NCBI RefSeq assembly: GCF_905372525.1
Contig: NZ_CAJPPN010000039.1
Coordinates: 1 to 22,833 of the forward strand
Length of the DNA: 22,833 bases
Source of the DNA: an uncultured Porphyromonas sp.
GTDB taxonomy: Bacteria; Bacteroidota; Bacteroidia; Bacteroidales; Porphyromonadaceae
Direction: 5' to 3'
Shown here: positions 1 through 8,297 of the stretch, piece after piece
How positions within the stretch are numbered: the stretch's first letter is position 1
How the letters are laid out: each line of letters starts with the position of its first letter
Made by a program: the position numbers and the translations under genes
Notes under the pieces: model-generated
Told to the model about the DNA's origin: nothing
The model's database searches: none
What the model saw: the letters and a program-made list of their open reading frames with translations, nothing else

Positions 1-9
1 GGAGGGTAA

Positions 10-89
10 AGTGTACACGTGTGTACACTACTGTATACCCACGTGTATACAACTGTGTACACGCGTGTACACTACCTCGCTCTAAGTAT
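10..89. repeat. Palindromic tandem repeat array, copy A (3 x 22 bp plus conserved tail)
   Basis: Three head-to-tail 22-bp units (10-31, 32-53, 54-75) are followed by a 14-bp tail ending CTAAGTAT (76-89). Units 1 and 3 each contain the 8-bp palindrome GTGTACAC twice, separated by 2 bp. Unit 2 is a diverged version (GTATACCC, GTGTATAC). The six palindromes start at 11, 21, 33, 43, 55 and 65, so they recur alternately every 10 and 12 bp, about one helical turn. A second copy in the same orientation, with the same three-unit structure and the same tail, lies at 21876-21955. No spacers are present, so it is not CRISPR. Its function is unknown; a protein-binding array or a dispersed intergenic repeat are the obvious options. 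Confidence 0.9.
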
Positions 90-258
90 GAGCTCAGTAG
101 AGTCCTCCCGCATTGGCTTCCACAGAGCTAAGGACTAGGCACTCCCGTTAAGCCTAAGCCTTTCTTGGACATGATATTATCCCCACAGAAAGGGACAAGG
201 GGGAGGGGGATACGATGAGAGCTGTATCTCCCGCCCTACGTTGTATATTCCGTGCTCG

Positions 259-290
259 ATTGTATTTCTCAGAGGAAACCCTTTCCTTTG
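259..290 (+). promoter_or_regulatory. Probable promoter of the DUF262 gene pair
   Basis: ATTG at 259-262 and TTCCTTTG at 283-290 are separated by exactly 20 bp. This matches the Bacteroidota pattern TTG-N19..21-TAnnTTTG apart from one base in the -7 box. Transcription would begin near 297, just before the ATG at 310. The small inverted repeat AGGAAA-ccc-TTTCCT at 273-287 overlaps the -7 box and could be an operator. Upstream, 90-258 holds no gene; an imperfect hairpin (GGG..ATAC / GTAT..CCC) lies at about 201-232. Confidence 0.5.
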
Positions 291-309
291 TAGGCACAGT
301 ATCACAGAA

Positions 310-2313
310 ATGCATATGAAACAGCGCCAACTGTATTTACGTAGCATCCGAGAGCTATTCGGATTACGGTTCTTCATCCCAGCCTACCAGCGAGGATATC
401 GATGGACAAATGAGCAAGTGACGGCACTCCTTGATGACATTCTCGAGTTTGTACAAAGACCTACGGAGGGTACGGATGCAGGGAGCTTCTACTGTCTGCA
501 GCCTATCGTCGTACGTCAGGGTACTGATGATAGGGGGACATACTATGAGGTCATCGATGGACAGCAGCGCCTAACGACTCTCTACATCATCCTAAAGTAC
601 TTCCAGCCACAGCTAGAGTTCCTCAGATACGGTCTTCCTGAGCTGTACACCCTAGAGTATGAGACGCGGCAACAGGGAGCGTATGATAGTAAGCAGTTCC
701 TACAGCGTCTGGGGAAGGAGGTGACTCAAGAGGAGGCTGATACCAACATAGACTATCACTTCATGTATCAGGCCTACCAATCGGTGGGGACATGGGTTGG
801 TTCGAAAGATAACTTTCACCAGCATATGATACCTTTCCTGAATGCGCTCGCCCTATCACCATCCGATAATGATAAGACAAAGCTATCCAATGTCCGTATC
901 ATCTGGTATGATCTGGGAGATGGCTCGAAGGAAGAATCCATACAAGTCTTTACTCGTCTCAATATCGGTAAGATCCCCCTCACCTCAGCTGAGCTCATCA
1001 AAGCTCTCTTCCTACAGAAGCGCAACTTCGACCCAGCCCTTCTTTCGCTCAAGCAACTGCAGATAGCGACCGAATGGGATCAGGTCGAGCAAAGACTGCA
1101 GCAGGATGAGCTCTGGTGCTTCCTAACCAATGAGAATGAGCCCCTAATGGCGGGGAGCACTCGTATCGATCTACTCTTTAGTTTGGTCAAGGGGCCAGAT
1201 GATCGTAGAGACACCCTAGGTCCATTCCTTTCTTATTCTAAAGAGCTTCTGGATGAAGATCAAATCGGTAGGGCAAAGTATATCGAAGAAGAATGGCTCA
1301 AGGTCAAACACTGCTATCTCCGCCTAATCGAGTGGTTCACAGATCGCCAGCTCTATCACTATATCGGTTTCCTCATACAGACCCATGATACCAAGAAGGA
1401 AGACTATCGAGCCCTGCTACGGGAACTGCTATCTACTTCTCGGGAGAAGAGTAAGACGGACTTCTTGAAGGAACTGGAGGAGATGATAAAGGGGCGACTA
1501 CCCCAGAAGAAAACACTCAGCGAGTTGACCTACTCTGCAGATAGGAAAGCTATTGAGCGGATACTCTTGCTCTTCAACATAGAGACCCTGCTACAGGAGG
1601 ATAAGAGTGAGGCACGCTTCCCAGGGCCAACGCATGGAAGTACTAGGGGGCTCCTGCTGCAGGAGAATAAGAGTGAGGAGGATAAGAGTGAGGCACGCTT
1701 CCCCTTCCACCTATTGAAGGGACGTTGGAACATTGAGCATATCTGCTCTGTCGCAGATGACATCACTCCCTCTAAGCGTATCCCTAAGAATAAAAGGGGA
1801 GATTGGGCTAAAGATCTTATTCCCCTCTTCCCCGATACCAATCAGCCCACCCATGGAGCGAAGAGAGAACAAGATGTACAACAAGAGACTGGGCAGATTA
1901 TACGAGCCAAGCTAGAGCTAGCCAAGGGCACCAAGGAGTACGACGATGAAACCTTTGATAGGCTCTACGGGGAGGTCGCTAGGTGGCTCCACGAAGGTGA
2001 TCAGATAGAGGAAGAGGATAAGGATGGCCTAGGCAACCTTGCTCTACTTGATGAGCAAACAAACAAGAGCTATAAGAATGCCTCCTTTGCTGTGAAGAGA
2101 ATGACCATTATTAACCTTGATCGGCGAGGACGCTTCATTCCTATTGCGACAAAGAACCTCTTTCTCAAGTATTACACGAGGTCCCCGATGAGCATGCTCT
2201 ATTGGTCTAGTATGGATGCCAAGGACTACCTCAGCGCCATAGGAGAACAACTAAAGAAATTCTATCCTACAGATACCCCCGTAACAAGCGATCAGAACGA
2301 TGACAGCAAATAA
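310..2313 (+). CDS. DUF262 protein with C-terminal DUF1524-like HNH region (GmrSD-type)
   Basis: Predicted modification-dependent (type IV) restriction nuclease or related defence protein of 667 residues. The N-terminal DUF262 domain shows IPAYQRGYRW (about residues 23-32) and DGQQRLTTL (from residue 83), the signature of the ParB/sulfiredoxin-like nucleotidase half of GmrSD. The C-terminal part has IEHIC (His about 477), then LGNLALLDEQTNKSYKN and FAVKR (about 573-597), the pattern of the DUF1524 His-Me-finger nuclease. In known GmrSD enzymes these halves provide NTP-dependent control and DNA cleavage of glucosylated hydroxymethylcytosine DNA; the target here is unknown. The frame is open from an ATG at 241, but the candidate promoter at 259-290 and the start of family-like sequence favour 310 (or 316). 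It overlaps the next DUF262 gene by 14 bp, implying coupled expression. The linker just before the HNH region carries a partly duplicated acidic repeat. Confidence 0.85.
   Translation: MHMKQRQLYLRSIRELFGLRFFIPAYQRGYRWTNEQVTALLDDILEFVQRPTEGTDAGSFYCLQPIVVRQGTDDRGTYYEVIDGQQRLTTLYIILKYFQPQLEFLRYGLPELYTLEYETRQQGAYDSKQFLQRLGKEVTQEEADTNIDYHFMYQAYQSVGTWVGSKDNFHQHMIPFLNALALSPSDNDKTKLSNVRIIWYDLGDGSKEESIQVFTRLNIGKIPLTSAELIKALFLQKRNFDPALLSLKQLQIATEWDQVEQRLQQDELWCFLTNENEPLMAGSTRIDLLFSLVKGPDDRRDTLGPFLSYSKELLDEDQIGRAKYIEEEWLKVKHCYLRLIEWFTDRQLYHYIGFLIQTHDTKKEDYRALLRELLSTSREKSKTDFLKELEEMIKGRLPQKKTLSELTYSADRKAIERILLLFNIETLLQEDKSEARFPGPTHGSTRGLLLQENKSEEDKSEARFPFHLLKGRWNIEHICSVADDITPSKRIPKNKRGDWAKDLIPLFPDTNQPTHGAKREQDVQQETGQIIRAKLELAKGTKEYDDETFDRLYGEVARWLHEGDQIEEEDKDGLGNLALLDEQTNKSYKNASFAVKRMTIINLDRRGRFIPIATKNLFLKYYTRSPMSMLYWSSMDAKDYLSAIGEQLKKFYPTDTPVTSDQNDDSK
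1585..1703 (+). repeat. In-frame repeat in the linker of the first DUF262 protein
   Basis: An identical 28-bp segment occurs at 1595-1622 and 1676-1703, 81 bp (27 codons) apart, and encodes EDKSEARFP twice. A third related piece at 1651-1678 (LLLQENKSE) matches 1585-1612 at a 66-bp (22-codon) offset with a few differences. Both offsets are multiples of three, so the frame is kept. The repeat lies just before the HNH region (His codon at 1738). Confidence 0.9.
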
Positions 2314-4831
2314 CTCCGCCACTGGAGAGGCTGGCGTACGCCTTTCCTTCTACCAGCTCCTCGCCGAGCGGGACTATATCATTCAGATTCCGATTATCCA
2401 GCGAGACTATACTCAGGGGAGCGATCGGCACCAGCAGGTACGCGATACCTTCCTTGATACTCTCGCCTCTTACCTCGAAGAGGGACTGCCTCATCGAGAC
2501 CTAGACTTCGTCTACGGGAGTAGTAGGCGCATAGACGACGTGACCTATTTTATCCCTCTCGATGGCCAGCAACGCTTGACGACGCTCTTCCTCCTGCATT
2601 GGTATTTAGCGCAGATTACACCAGATCAGGATCTTTGTGACAGACTCCTCACAGCTCTACATAGGGCGGATGGTCTAGCCCGCTTCACCTATGAGACGAG
2701 GAGCAGTAGTCGGGAATTCTGTGACTTGCTGATTAGCCCAGAGCACAGCCTGCGTGAGGCGCTTCATCCCGTCTCTGAGCCAGTCCAAGGGGGGCGGCGG
2801 ATCTCTCGTCTCATAGAGGATGCTTCATGGTTCCTACGCTCCTGGAAGCTTGATCCTACGATACAAGCCATGCTCCAGATGCTCGATGCGATAGACCGAA
2901 AGTTTTGGGATAAGGAGGAACATCTGGAGCTCCTCATGAACGTAGAGAGCCCCGTCATCACCATGCTCTATCTCGATCTCGAGGAATTCAAGCTCACGGA
3001 TGACCTCTATATCAAGATGAATGCCCGAGGGAAGCAACTTACCCCCTTCGAGAACTTCAAAGCGCAGTATGAAGATTATCTAGGAAGGGTACACCCAGAC
3101 TATAGGATAGACTTCGAGCAGAAGATCGATACCAAGTGGGCAGACCTCTTCTGGAACTACCGGGGTATAGACGGGAACGATACCTATGATGATGAACTAA
3201 GTAACTTCATCAAGGCTATCTTCGCTGGAGCCTATGCAGAACGTAAAGACTCGAGTAGGGAGAAACATGCGGAAACTCTCAAAGAACTCATCAGTGCTAA
3301 TAAGTCCATCCCATTCAGTATCTACAAGGAGAGCGTTCTAGTCGAGGGAGAGACAGCTAGTGATACCCTGATCAAGGCACTTGATACTCTCTGCAATGGT
3401 GATAAGAAGATCAAAGAATGCCTCTCTAAGGAGGATCGCCCATATTATAAGGAGCACGAGGTCTTCGAGAATGTGCTGCGAGACAGTATCACCTCCTATA
3501 GCGAGCGTATTAGTTTCTATGCCTACATCCACTACCTGATACGCTACGGGGCGGGTGCCCCCGAGGGACTTCATGACTGGATGCGCCTGATGAGCAATCT
3601 CTATCACCAGGAGAACATCCCCTTCGACAGTCCAAACCACTTCATAGCAGCTGTGAAGTCCGTGCAGGAGTTATTACCCTATGCCGACAAGATTATAGAC
3701 TACCTGTCCACCGAGAAGGAGATCCCAAGCTATACCTTCCGTTGGCAAGGGCTGGAGGAGCTCGTTAAGGCTCGATTGATTAAGCGAAGTCCGCAGTGGC
3801 GTACGCTGATCGAATCGACTGAGGAGAACCCTTACTTCACGGGGCAAATAGGTTTCCTCTTAGACCTTGCGGGTATCTATACCTATTGTGAGGGACATGC
3901 CGGTAGCTGTGATTGGACAGAGGAGCAGGATCAAGCGTACCAGCGCAAATTCAGCTACTATGCCGAGGCTGCCAAGTCTATCTTCTCCCAGAGCTATGCT
4001 GATCGGACTAAGCCCACAGACTATCTCTTTGAGCGCGCAGTACTCTCAAAAGGAGGAAAATATCCCATTTGGGGGACAGCTAGGCGGCGTAATCTACTTT
4101 CTACCTGCGAGGTGGGTGGAAACATTCGACGAGACTTCAGTTGGAAGCGTCTATTCCGTGTAGTGCCGGGTGAAGAAGATGGGAATAAGGAAGGTAGAAA
4201 GGAGGTCCAAGCTGTCTTCGATGATCCCCTATTCCAAATCGAGAACATCGAGGACTCCCTGAGAAAGATCTGCTCCCAATGCCCTAAGACAGAGTGGTAT
4301 TATCCTCTAGTGGTTTCTAAGGAGTTGATCGAATATTGCTCCAAGGGATTTATCACCTTCCATACGGCTGGAGACTACTCTTCCAAACTAAAGGATCACC
4401 AGATCTTCCTACTAGGAACGACACAGATGAATGGTAGGCATGTAGAGCTCTACTCCTACTACATTTATCGCCATATTCTAGAAGAGAAAGACTGCCTATA
4501 TAGAGAACAAACTAGCACTGATGTCCTCTGCGAGGTCGAGATGAGGAGAGAAAAGAGAGAGAAGCACGTGCTGACGTTATTCTTTGATGCACAGGAAGGG
4601 CACTACACTCTGAGCATTGAGTATAGGAAAAGGGTGGATAGTCACCCCTCTCATTCCCCCCTACAGACACAGCTTGAGGAGATGGGCTTCTCTTGGTGCG
4701 ACGAGTACTCTCGCTATCATATGCCCTACCCCGAGCCAGGTGCACTGGGGACAGAGGGCACACTCCCAGAACGTGTCGCTCGTCGGCTAATAGAGCTCAG
4801 AGATGAGATTCGTAGCCTAGGGAAGGAATAG
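2300..4831 (+). CDS. Second DUF262 protein, large form without a visible HNH
   Basis: 843-residue protein with the DUF262 motifs IPIIQRDYTQG (from residue 30) and DGQQRLTTL (from residue 88), so probably another GmrS-like ParB/sulfiredoxin-fold domain. The middle region contains ENPYFTGQIGFLLDLAGIY (about 509-527) and a later YLFERAVLSKGGKY stretch; I recall similar segments in large DUF262 proteins. I do not see a DUF1524-type EHI...N...KR pattern, so it may lack the nuclease half and act with the upstream protein. The start at 2300 overlaps the end of the upstream gene by 14 bp, and no other good start is needed. The pair probably forms one functional unit, perhaps an anti-phage system. The assignment to DUF262 is firm; activity, partner and substrate are inference. 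Confidence 0.8.
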   Translation: MTANNSATGEAGVRLSFYQLLAERDYIIQIPIIQRDYTQGSDRHQQVRDTFLDTLASYLEEGLPHRDLDFVYGSSRRIDDVTYFIPLDGQQRLTTLFLLHWYLAQITPDQDLCDRLLTALHRADGLARFTYETRSSSREFCDLLISPEHSLREALHPVSEPVQGGRRISRLIEDASWFLRSWKLDPTIQAMLQMLDAIDRKFWDKEEHLELLMNVESPVITMLYLDLEEFKLTDDLYIKMNARGKQLTPFENFKAQYEDYLGRVHPDYRIDFEQKIDTKWADLFWNYRGIDGNDTYDDELSNFIKAIFAGAYAERKDSSREKHAETLKELISANKSIPFSIYKESVLVEGETASDTLIKALDTLCNGDKKIKECLSKEDRPYYKEHEVFENVLRDSITSYSERISFYAYIHYLIRYGAGAPEGLHDWMRLMSNLYHQENIPFDSPNHFIAAVKSVQELLPYADKIIDYLSTEKEIPSYTFRWQGLEELVKARLIKRSPQWRTLIESTEENPYFTGQIGFLLDLAGIYTYCEGHAGSCDWTEEQDQAYQRKFSYYAEAAKSIFSQSYADRTKPTDYLFERAVLSKGGKYPIWGTARRRNLLSTCEVGGNIRRDFSWKRLFRVVPGEEDGNKEGRKEVQAVFDDPLFQIENIEDSLRKICSQCPKTEWYYPLVVSKELIEYCSKGFITFHTAGDYSSKLKDHQIFLLGTTQMNGRHVELYSYYIYRHILEEKDCLYREQTSTDVLCEVEMRREKREKHVLTLFFDAQEGHYTLSIEYRKRVDSHPSHSPLQTQLEEMGFSWCDEYSRYHMPYPEPGALGTEGTLPERVARRLIELRDEIRSLGKE

Positions 4832-4865
4832 CGTAAATCTGAAGGTAAGGAAGAAGACAAAGAAA

Positions 4866-4909
4866 GAGAGAGGAGAGAGTTCGTCATGATGCGAACTCTC
4901 TCCTCTCTC
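4866..4909. terminator. Strong hairpin between convergent genes, probable bidirectional terminator
   Basis: A perfect 18-bp stem (4866-4883 with 4892-4909) closes an 8-nt loop. On the plus strand it is followed by CTTATTTC, and on the minus strand by a T-rich run (CTTTCTTTGTCTTC). It lies between the stop of the second DUF262 gene (4831) and the stop of the nuclease gene (4943), where a terminator serving both strands is expected. Confidence 0.85.
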
Positions 4910-4942
4910 CTTATTTCTAGGGCATTATATTAGCCGGGAGCA

Positions 4943-7900
4943 CTAGCGTCCACAGCTAGAGGCGAAGGGACAATAACTACAGACCTTCTGATCATCCGTT
5001 TGGCGGAAGGGGACGCTAGGGTCGAAGAGCTCTGATAAGACCTCTTTCATGAACTCCTCAAAGGTTCCTTGTACCTCAGCGTAAGGACGAGGTGTAGTAT
5101 TCTTCTCGTCGCTATCGGGGAGCCTGACCAATGGATCGAAGCGCTCGGTAGAGACCATGAGCCCCTCCGTCCCCCTAAGCAAATAGATGGCTGGATAGAG
5201 ACTCTGTGCAGGCTGACCACTATTCACCGAGAAGGCACAATAGATGAGAGTCTGTACAATAGCTTTGTATTTCGAGTCATGGAGGTCAGCCCAGAAGGGT
5301 AACTTGAGCTCTGCCCCCCCGGTCTTATAGTCTACGACACGGATACGGACCTCACTCCCATTGCCCTCACCCTTCATCTCGAGGCGATCCATGCGGTCAA
5401 TTGTCCCCTTGAAGTAGACCGTCTGACCATCTCCTAGGGGGAAGGTCGTCTTGCCACCCTGCTCACTACCCAGATAGGTAAAGGGCGTGATCCGTATGTC
5501 ATACTCGATAATGGAGCGGACATAACTCTCGATCATCTGACAGTAGATCAAATCAAGCCCCCCGAGCGCTGCCCGTTGTCTCTGCCCAGTCTGTCTCTGA
5601 GGCTGAGGATAGATCACCTCTAGGTATTGCTCCTCGATGATGGAGCGTACTTGCCCACGCATCTGCTCAAGGGCACCTTTGGTCACCTCTCTCCCTACCC
5701 GATTATAGATCTCCTCCATCGTGCGGTGCAGTACCGTACCGAAGTCGTTACTCTGTAGAACTATGGAGGGCTCCTCTGGCTCCCTGAGTCCCTCGATCAC
5801 CTCATAGTAGAAGCGCAGAGGACAGCTGATATAGCTATTGAAGCGACTTGGGGAGAGCGTTTTGCCATCGGGCTGGAGGTATTTATTCAGCTCCGTCATG
5901 ACCGTCTCATCCTTTGCTTTCTCGATAGAGGCAAAGGATCGGCGACTACTACTTAGCTCCAGGGTGGAGGTCCTCACCCCCACCCCATAGACATAGCGAA
6001 GGAGGCCGATGTAGCGACTCTCTTCGCCCCCCGATCGCTTCGTCTCGGCAGGGGCAACGACGAAGATAAGCCGTTTGGCACGAGAGATACTCTGAAAGAA
6101 GGTATAATCCTGTCCAAGGTCATCTGTACCGCCAATAGGCAAACCAAAACCTCGCCTTAGAGTAAAGGGTATCAAGGTAGAGGTGTACTTATTGGGAGGC
6201 AGTACCCCCTCCTGAGCCGATAAGTAGATCATCGTATCGAGATGGAGAGCACGTGTCTCTAGGAGCCCCATGACTTGTACTCCTCGAAGGGGGTCTCCCT
6301 CGAAGGGGATCGTGACGGTATGCACGAGTTCACTCAGGAGATGCATCACCGTAGGGAGCTTAAGCACATCAAGGTGAGGGGTTAGAAGGCCTCTTAGACG
6401 CTTGACAAGGCGTAGATAGTGATAGATGAACTCTATATCGAAGGCAGAGAGATGCTGCCCCTCATCCTGCCCCTCGACCTCCTTTATTTGATCCTCCAGA
6501 TAGACCCCATTCTGCTCCTGAGCATGCACTCCTGCTACTGAGGGAGAGGAGACAGAGATCAGATACTCTAGGATCTGCTGGATGCGATCCAGCAGGGAGG
6601 GGGCGGAGCGTACGGGCTCCAGAAGTAGGTGCAGGAGGGGAGATGAAGATGAGGGTGAGGAGGACGAGTCTGTCTCGTACGAGGATAGGAGCTCTGGTAT
6701 GGGATAGAAGAACTTCTTCCGCTTACGTACCCTGTCGATTAGCTCTGAGGCCTCGGGGGCATAGTCTAGGACTAGCCTCTCGCTAAGTAGAGCGATCAGT
6801 TGATCTGCGGGGAGCGCCCCTCCCCTCCTGGAGGCAAACTCTAGGAGGGAAGACCACCGCTGGAGCAGGAGAGCAATGGGAGTCCTGTCTAATGGATAGC
6901 CGAGGGTGATGTTGATATGCTGATAGGTCTCTGGGATCGAGCTTGCAGTAGGGAGTAGGAGGCCTTCGTCTGGGAGGACAATAGCCGTATTTAACCCTTC
7001 GTCCGTGGGAGAGACCTGAGCCCGCTCGAGGATGAGAGGGAGTCCCTTGACTTGAGCCATGAGGCTCGCACTATGTATGACCTCTACCTGATCGGGCAGG
7101 CATGGAGCCATGGGGTCGTCCCATGGACCCTTGACTTGGCCAAAGTCTCTGATGAGGTCGGATAGATAATGATGCGCAGGATGCTGCTCATCCTGCACTA
7201 TCTTCACGACCCTATCCCAGCAGAACTCAGCCTTGTCTCTAGTCCTCAGTCGATGAAAGAGCTTTCGCTCAGCCTCTGTGACATGGAAGAGTCCGACGAA
7301 GACTAGACGTTCGCCCTCTGCGAGTTGGTCCACTGCCTCGTCACGCCCGTCAGCTACAAGCCGATAGAGATGCCCCTCATAGGTATATCCTTGCCGAGTA
7401 AGTCGCTCGTTGAAGGCTCCGTAGAGAGGCTCTAGGCATTCCCAAAAGGATAGGAAGCGAGTCTTGTATTCACTACTCTGCCCCCCTACTCCTTGGTACA
7501 ACTGTGGTATGCGTCCCCAGAACTGCTCGATCTCTCGCTTCATCTCCTCCGAGAGGTAGCTGAAGTCATCCGTCATCTCCTTGAAATCCCTTAGGTTGCT
7601 ATAGAGATGATGTATATTGATCAGATACCGATCACAAGTATCGAAGTCCTGAAGGATGATATTCCCCCAGTAGACGAACTCATCGAAGTCTTCACTCGTA
7701 CGCCTCTGGGCTTGACATACCTCTTTATATGCTTCGTATAGCTCGAAGAGGAGTGCGACCTTATCCAGAATCTTCAGTCTAGGATATAGCCCCTGGATCA
7801 GCTCGGACATCGTCTGCGTCTTGGGCGCGAAGATCGGGGTATCCTTTGCCTGCTGGGCTAGATAGTGCCGAAAGAAGGTCTGTGAGCGCTTCGAAGGGAA

Positions 7901-7984
7901 GATAAAACGGAAAGGAGATGCATCGCCCCGTAGCTCATCAAGGTAATGACGAGCTACGGACGCGAGAAAAGGCTCTAACGGCAT
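4943..7984 (-). CDS. AddB-like PD-(D/E)XK nuclease with inactive-helicase N-terminus
   Basis: 1013-residue protein related to AddB/RexB, the nuclease partner in double-strand-break processing. The N-terminus has FIFPSKRSQTFFRHYL (about 28-43) instead of a Walker A, as in the degenerate helicase half of Bacteroidota AddB-like proteins. The C-terminal nuclease begins at about residue 713 with LSPSRFNSYISCPLRFYYE, followed by HRTMEEIYN (about 752), GTIDRMD (about 865) and VDYKTGG (about 885), the His, Asp and D-x-K residues of the RecB-type nuclease. One Cys in SCPLRF and a C-terminal C-x2-C-x5-C would form the AddB iron-sulfur staple. A Ser-rich stretch lies near residue 440. No AddA/UvrD-type helicase is adjacent, which is unusual. 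It is the last gene of a likely operon, 36 bp after the small membrane protein gene. Confidence 0.85.
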   Translation of the reverse strand: MPLEPFLASVARHYLDELRGDASPFRFIFPSKRSQTFFRHYLAQQAKDTPIFAPKTQTMSELIQGLYPRLKILDKVALLFELYEAYKEVCQAQRRTSEDFDEFVYWGNIILQDFDTCDRYLINIHHLYSNLRDFKEMTDDFSYLSEEMKREIEQFWGRIPQLYQGVGGQSSEYKTRFLSFWECLEPLYGAFNERLTRQGYTYEGHLYRLVADGRDEAVDQLAEGERLVFVGLFHVTEAERKLFHRLRTRDKAEFCWDRVVKIVQDEQHPAHHYLSDLIRDFGQVKGPWDDPMAPCLPDQVEVIHSASLMAQVKGLPLILERAQVSPTDEGLNTAIVLPDEGLLLPTASSIPETYQHINITLGYPLDRTPIALLLQRWSSLLEFASRRGGALPADQLIALLSERLVLDYAPEASELIDRVRKRKKFFYPIPELLSSYETDSSSSPSSSSPLLHLLLEPVRSAPSLLDRIQQILEYLISVSSPSVAGVHAQEQNGVYLEDQIKEVEGQDEGQHLSAFDIEFIYHYLRLVKRLRGLLTPHLDVLKLPTVMHLLSELVHTVTIPFEGDPLRGVQVMGLLETRALHLDTMIYLSAQEGVLPPNKYTSTLIPFTLRRGFGLPIGGTDDLGQDYTFFQSISRAKRLIFVVAPAETKRSGGEESRYIGLLRYVYGVGVRTSTLELSSSRRSFASIEKAKDETVMTELNKYLQPDGKTLSPSRFNSYISCPLRFYYEVIEGLREPEEPSIVLQSNDFGTVLHRTMEEIYNRVGREVTKGALEQMRGQVRSIIEEQYLEVIYPQPQRQTGQRQRAALGGLDLIYCQMIESYVRSIIEYDIRITPFTYLGSEQGGKTTFPLGDGQTVYFKGTIDRMDRLEMKGEGNGSEVRIRVVDYKTGGAELKLPFWADLHDSKYKAIVQTLIYCAFSVNSGQPAQSLYPAIYLLRGTEGLMVSTERFDPLVRLPDSDEKNTTPRPYAEVQGTFEEFMKEVLSELFDPSVPFRQTDDQKVCSYCPFASSCGR

Positions 7985-8020
7985 GGATGGTGGGCTAGAG
8001 AGGTCGGAGCGAAGAGGTGG

Positions 8021-8269
8021 CTAGTACTTGTTAGGCTTAGCAGGGTTACCCTTCTCTGCTTCATAGCGCTTCTTCCCATGGTCTCCAAAGAAGAAGGGGA
8101 GAATTAGCTTCAGCAGGACGATGGTCAGGAGGATAATACCTCCTGTGACGAGGATCTTGACTAGACCACTATCGTCAATGGGGAGGTGAACACCCCACAT
8201 CGTGAGCGTATAGTAAAAGACGGTAATAAGGATAAGGGTTGTGATGATACCACCGAATAGATACTTCAT
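8021..8269 (-). CDS. Small two-helix membrane protein
   Basis: 82-residue protein of unknown family. Two hydrophobic segments are visible, at about residues 4-26 and 39-61, separated by a short polar loop (PIDDSG) and followed by a basic tail (GKKRYEAEKGNPAKPNK). This suggests an inner-membrane hairpin with a cytoplasmic tail, though topology is not fixed. It sits 28 bp after the SPFH gene and 36 bp before the nuclease gene on the same strand, so co-transcription is likely. Conservation of this neighbourhood would be the best clue to its role. Confidence 0.7.
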   Translation of the reverse strand: MKYLFGGIITTLILITVFYYTLTMWGVHLPIDDSGLVKILVTGGIILLTIVLLKLILPFFFGDHGKKRYEAEKGNPAKPNKY

Positions 8270-8297
8270 CTTATGTATGTGTTTAGGATGATTTATA

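Noticed and set aside
10..89. CRISPR-like array
   Set aside because: Units abut directly with no unique spacers, there are only three, and no cas gene is in the window.
241..309. Longer N-terminus for the first DUF262 protein
   Set aside because: The extra 23 residues do not resemble the family, and the probable promoter (259-290) lies inside this stretch.
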